This document shows positions 61,601-64,000 of a DNA stretch of 64,000 nucleotides, one piece after another. The stretch is from positions 25,712 through 89,711 of the forward strand of contig JAFLDZ010000013.1 in the NCBI GenBank assembly GCA_017302135.1, given 5' to 3'. Made by a program: the position numbers and the translations under genes. Below the pieces are notes generated by a model. That model was not told where the DNA came from and ran no database searches. It worked only from the letters and a program-made list of their open reading frames with translations. This DNA comes from Lysobacterales bacterium. GTDB lineage: Bacteria > Pseudomonadota > Gammaproteobacteria > Xanthomonadales > Xanthomonadaceae. Each line of letters begins with the position of its first letter. The first letter of the stretch is position 1.

Positions 61601-63495
61601 GGGTCGACGACAACGGCAAGATCACGCAGTACACCTACGACGAACTCAATCGGGTCGTGGCGGTGACCTACCCACAGCAGACGTCGCTCAACGCAAGCTA
61701 TCTCTACGATGCGGTAGCGGGCGATTGCCAGACCGACGAGTCCTTCGCCGTTGGCCGCTTGAGCCAGGTCACCGACGCCAGCGGCAGTACCGTCTATTGC
61801 TACAACCGCTTCGGCGATCTGACCCGCAAGGTGCAGGAGACCAATGGCACCCGCTTCACCCTGCGCTGGGCGTATCTGGCGAACGGCCGGCTGCAGAAGA
61901 TGGCATATCCGGACAACGCCGAGCTGGACTATCTCTACGACAGTCAGGGCCGCATCGCCGAGATCGGCCTCACCCGTCGCGGCATCGGCCGGCAGGTGCT
62001 GTTGCACAGCGCGCTGTACGACCCCTTCGGTCCGGTGTCGCAGTGGAACTACGGCAACGGCCGGGTCATGAGCCGCACGTACGGCAAGAGCGGTCAGCCG
62101 GGAATCGTGCAGGTGAGCGGCAGCAACGGCCTCAGCGTGGGCTACGAGTTCGACGAAGTCGGCAACCTGAAGACGTTGCGCAACGGCAACCAGACCGACC
62201 CGCCGCTGCGCGCTTACCACTACGACGCGCTCGATCGGCTGCTCGACAGCAGTGACGGCAGCACCAACGTATTGCAGGCCTACACCTACGACAAGACCGG
62301 CAACCGCACCAGCGCGACCATTGGCGCGTCGACGAGCACATACAGCTACCCGACCACGAATCATCGGCTGAACAGCGTGGACGTGACCGGCCGCAGTTAC
62401 GACGCCAACGGCAACACGCTGAGCATCGGTACGAAGACCTACGTGTACAACGAACAGAACCGGATGAGCCAGGTGAAAACCGGCACGACGGTGCAGATGA
62501 ACTACGTGTACAACGCGAGCGGCGAGCAGGTGCGCAAATTCGTGGGCAGCACCAGTACCTACAGCCTGTACGACGAGGCGGGCCGTTGGATCGGCGACTA
62601 CGACAACGCGGGCACACCGACGCAGCAGGCGATCTGGATGGGCGATCTACCTGTGGGCCTGCTGGTGAACATGGCCACTGGGCAGATCCTGCACTACATC
62701 GAAGCGGATGCCTTGGGCACGCCGCGTGTGGTGTTCGACCCGACACACGGCGCCAGCGGCGCGGTGGTCTGGCGCTGGGATCTGACCGGAGAAGCCTTCG
62801 GCACGGCGGCCCCGAACCAGGACCCCGATGGTGACGCGACCGCGTTCGTGTTCGACATGCGGTTCCCGGGGCAGCGGTACGACAGTGTCAGTGGGATGAA
62901 TTACAACTACTTCCGGGATTATGATCCGAGCACGGGCAGATACACACAGAGTGATCCGATTGGCCTCAATGGCGGCATCAGCACCTATGGGTATGTGAGC
63001 GGTAATCCGCTGATGAGAGTTGATCCTTTTGGGCTTGAAGATTCATTGAGCAACGGATTCAATGCGGCGTTAGCGAGAGGAAACCTCACAGAAGCAATTA
63101 CGATAGCTCAAGCAGGTGCGACACCGGCAGCAGCTGCCTTGGCGACGAAGGGGCAACAGTTATATAACGTTGTAGGCGGCTATTTGAATCGATTCCCATT
63201 GCAAACTAATCAGTGCGAAAAGGCTGCTAAAGTCGTCCATGATATTTTCAGATATAACAACCTTAATCCGGTCTATTTGAAAATTAACCCAACGGTGACT
63301 CGGTGGATGTACATAGGGCAAAAATATACGCCGCCACAGCATTTTGCCGTAAGGCTCGGCGATAGAGTGTTTGATGCATCTACGGGCCCGAACGGCATGC
63401 TTTACGCAGACTACATCAACAATCTGAATCGTCTGAACGGCGGCCCAGCTGCTTATACAGTAAAGATTCTGGACAACATTGACGACTTCTTATGA
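58633..63495 (+). CDS. Sec-exported Rhs/YD-repeat toxin with papain-like C-terminal tip
   Basis: A ~1620-residue Rhs protein. The N-terminus is a signal peptide (MTWQRSAMRLLLVLVF, cleavage after AFA-Q); the start is uncertain (58597, 58633 or 58654, the last preceded by GGAG). A DUF6531-like domain (PDVAFAGRTFTRHYHS) is followed by many YD repeats (for example YDALDRPTTV, YNGFGDQM, YDALDRLLDSSDGS), which form the encapsulating beta-shell. The RHS core ends at DPFGL (about 1464-1468), the usual autocleavage motif. The last 152 residues, AT-richer than the rest, hold C1528, H1570 and D1581 (NQCEKA, QHFAVRLG, VFDAST), the pattern of papain-fold toxin domains. No PAAR domain, so export is likely through Sec rather than a type VI needle. 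Toxin activity is inferred. Confidence 0.85.
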   Translation: MTWQRSAMRLLLVLVFAGMGVPAFAQTTAQFCYDSTPQQCRDTLDEAEAAMRAAPENASIATLLEQDVPVFQLPLQTTSHVYRVKDQPALALYAPSYQTGSVGSGGGYLPVGGHGCAPSTDPHLGSTWCTDETELAAKAVEKYRAMYPNCTFTGASEVQNLRVDPYRTVSANNTVTVFYGSVRYGWKNYRTTRTCSSGSDDLVFPVYKEASYTCSAGYDRVSDSTANDGIDDLTLPMLCRTARFATITGPIEQVASCKASKYPCYPATGDKARAEPDVAFAGRTFTRHYHSLHQFRTSVGFAVGWTHTFGDRIFGVPGGSLAGLVDETGTYESFVQIGAHRYRGENSTDTVLESSSSGTVRWRLRRAGGETREFDKDGFLLKIVNPADPRVDATLTYLRDPSLDYPNGLLSTVTDGQGRKLKFEYSAVKLLSYLRLPDGASIGYGYDDDRNLTSVDYGGGRIKQYHYAEAGAIGDPSQRHHLTGITPETGARFATFKYDARGRTIESRALGAPDDVTSVSYDSDTQATVTTAAGGTRTYTIQPGLYRRVTAVQNAGETLAAQQHFDAVGRLDSSTDRRGVATHYEYASTGAYRSATVEAVGTPEQRRQEIARDPASNLVTEQRTFNAVGTLKAKTTWSYNARNQVATVTATDPADNATRTTGLSYCESEDVAAPGSTCPMVGLLKQINGPRPEMPGFEDKTTYAYRAADAAGCATAPATCLYRKGDLWKITNALAQVVEVLAYDGAGRVTSLKDTNGVTTDMDYDTRGWLTASKVRGTDSSSESDDRITRIEYWADGSTKKITQPDGAYTLFGYDDARRLTSISDSEGNAIVYTLNGNGDREKEEIFDTTGTPRRKLSRTYNTLGQLEAVSLPHPNPAITTPVTTSYHYDLEGNLDNVTDALGHETHSLYDPLGRLKRTVQNATAVATATDRAETAFQYDALDRPTTVTDPKMLETGNLYNGFGDQMQLASPDTGTTDYTYDSAGNLTQRVDDNGKITQYTYDELNRVVAVTYPQQTSLNASYLYDAVAGDCQTDESFAVGRLSQVTDASGSTVYCYNRFGDLTRKVQETNGTRFTLRWAYLANGRLQKMAYPDNAELDYLYDSQGRIAEIGLTRRGIGRQVLLHSALYDPFGPVSQWNYGNGRVMSRTYGKSGQPGIVQVSGSNGLSVGYEFDEVGNLKTLRNGNQTDPPLRAYHYDALDRLLDSSDGSTNVLQAYTYDKTGNRTSATIGASTSTYSYPTTNHRLNSVDVTGRSYDANGNTLSIGTKTYVYNEQNRMSQVKTGTTVQMNYVYNASGEQVRKFVGSTSTYSLYDEAGRWIGDYDNAGTPTQQAIWMGDLPVGLLVNMATGQILHYIEADALGTPRVVFDPTHGASGAVVWRWDLTGEAFGTAAPNQDPDGDATAFVFDMRFPGQRYDSVSGMNYNYFRDYDPSTGRYTQSDPIGLNGGISTYGYVSGNPLMRVDPFGLEDSLSNGFNAALARGNLTEAITIAQAGATPAAAALATKGQQLYNVVGGYLNRFPLQTNQCEKAAKVVHDIFRYNNLNPVYLKINPTVTRWMYIGQKYTPPQHFAVRLGDRVFDASTGPNGMLYADYINNLNRLNGGPAAYTVKILDNIDDFL

Positions 63496-63827
63496 GTAAC
63501 GAAGATTCGAAAAAAATAGCAACTATCCTAGAGCGAATTGAGCATTTCAAGACAACACTTGATTGCAGGCCAGGAATGCTGGGAACGCCCTATGAAGTGA
63601 ATGCTACTTTCTTTTTTGTCGACATGATTGAACTCATTGCGAAAGGTCATGTCATGGAAAGCTACTTTGAATATTCATGGATCGAATTTCTGGTCGAGAA
63701 AAAAATAATTGTTGGCGCAAATGATTTTTTGAGAAGCCGACTAATTAGCGATGACGAGAATTTCTCTGAGCTCCAGAAACTGCGAGCGGAGTTTTTTATT
63801 TGGAGGAAAGCCAAGATCGGCATTTGA
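63492..63827 (+). CDS. Predicted immunity protein for the Rhs tip
   Basis: A 111-residue small, AT-richer gene whose ATG overlaps the Rhs stop (ATGA at 63492-63495). Contact-dependent toxins are normally followed by such an immunity gene. The protein is acidic to neutral and helical (KKIATILERIEHFKTTL; LQKLRAEFFIWRKAKIG), without signal peptide or membrane helix, so it would act in the cytoplasm. I recognise no family. Base use matches the toxin tip and not the core Rhs, suggesting that tip and immunity gene were acquired together. The IS3-family end follows about 75 bp later. Confidence 0.75.
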   Translation: MSNEDSKKIATILERIEHFKTTLDCRPGMLGTPYEVNATFFFVDMIELIAKGHVMESYFEYSWIEFLVEKKIIVGANDFLRSRLISDDENFSELQKLRAEFFIWRKAKIGI

Positions 63828-63901
63828 TTGAAGGCCTGTAACCCGCATAAGCCGGCGTGCCCGGGCGATGGGGTGTAATGACCCATCACTTTCTGCACAG
63901 G

Positions 63902-64000
63902 TCAGGCCGCTAACGCATACGCCTCAGCGGGTGTCTTCATGCCCAGCGCCTGGTGCGGACGCCGGTGGTTGTAGAACTGGATCCAGTCGCTGATCACGCG
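63902..64000 (-). mobile_element. IS3-family transposase OrfB, C-terminal fragment (runs off window)
   Basis: The last 99 bases encode, on the minus strand, the C-terminus of an IS3-type transposase: SDWIQFYNHRRPHQALG followed by KTPAEAYALAA and a TGA at 63902-63904. The YNxxRPHxxLGxxTP pattern is diagnostic of the integrase core of this family. The rest of the gene lies beyond position 64000. The IS end probably falls in 63828-63901 (for example around TGTAATGACCCATCAC at 63876), but the inverted repeat cannot be delimited without the other end. Confidence 0.85.

Noticed and set aside
58942..62364. A 1140-codon minus-strand frame in the Rhs gene
   Set aside because: Antisense of YD repeats; no protein-like motif and no ribosome site.

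Overview
The window is GC-rich, tightly packed gammaproteobacterial chromosome. Gene content and dispersed repeats (a GGGGCT..AGCCCC-type repeat, a CCCGGGTACGCG palindrome) suggest Xanthomonadaceae/Lysobacteraceae, perhaps Lysobacter- or Luteimonas-like. That assignment is inference from sequence character. No rRNA, tRNA or CRISPR was recognised. The rsmG-parA-parB block suggests a place in the origin-proximal part of the chromosome.

Layout. 0.1-9.3 kb is housekeeping: engB; an oppositely oriented group of peptide-binding protein, VIT-family transporter, OppB-type permease and DUF2007 protein; gshA; ppc; a small membrane protein. 9.4-15.8 kb holds an AMP-ligase divergent from a phosphopantetheinyl transferase that reads in frame into rsmG, then parA-parB, a toxin-antitoxin pair with its own palindromic operator, and a GT2 glycosyltransferase with a small LABN membrane protein. 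16-19.2 kb has an O-methyltransferase and an ammonium transporter with an unknown partner. 19.3-26.5 kb has a secreted protein, an amino-acid permease, an exported M20 amidohydrolase, a Cys-rich secreted protein, queF, a LysM protein and a lipoprotein, closed by a strong terminator. 26.8-31.1 kb is a molybdenum hydroxylase operon (2Fe-2S subunit, Tat-exported Mo subunit, XdhC-like and MocA-like maturation factors), followed by a YecA/SEC-C protein.

31.9-33.6 kb is a small AT-richer insertion carrying a predicted zinc-ribbon plus PIN-like nuclease gene, flanked by palindromic repeats. 33.7-46.6 kb is a cell-surface island. A four-gene minus-strand operon (three paralogous phage tail-collar/MdpB-like proteins and a GNAT acetyltransferase) diverges from a giant Calx-beta/Ig-repeat autotransporter, which is followed by a smaller paralogue. 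46.7-56.6 kb returns to core functions: a DUF1993 protein, the overlapping recC-recB-recD operon and folE. 56.8-64 kb has a CapK/PaaK-like adenylate-forming enzyme, then a Sec-exported Rhs protein with an AT-richer predicted papain-like toxin tip, its overlapping candidate immunity gene, and the 3' end of an IS3-family transposase gene running off the window.

The least explained parts are the tail-collar/GNAT plus autotransporter island, the zinc-ribbon/PIN-like gene, the Rhs toxin/immunity module and the PPTase-RsmG read-through.
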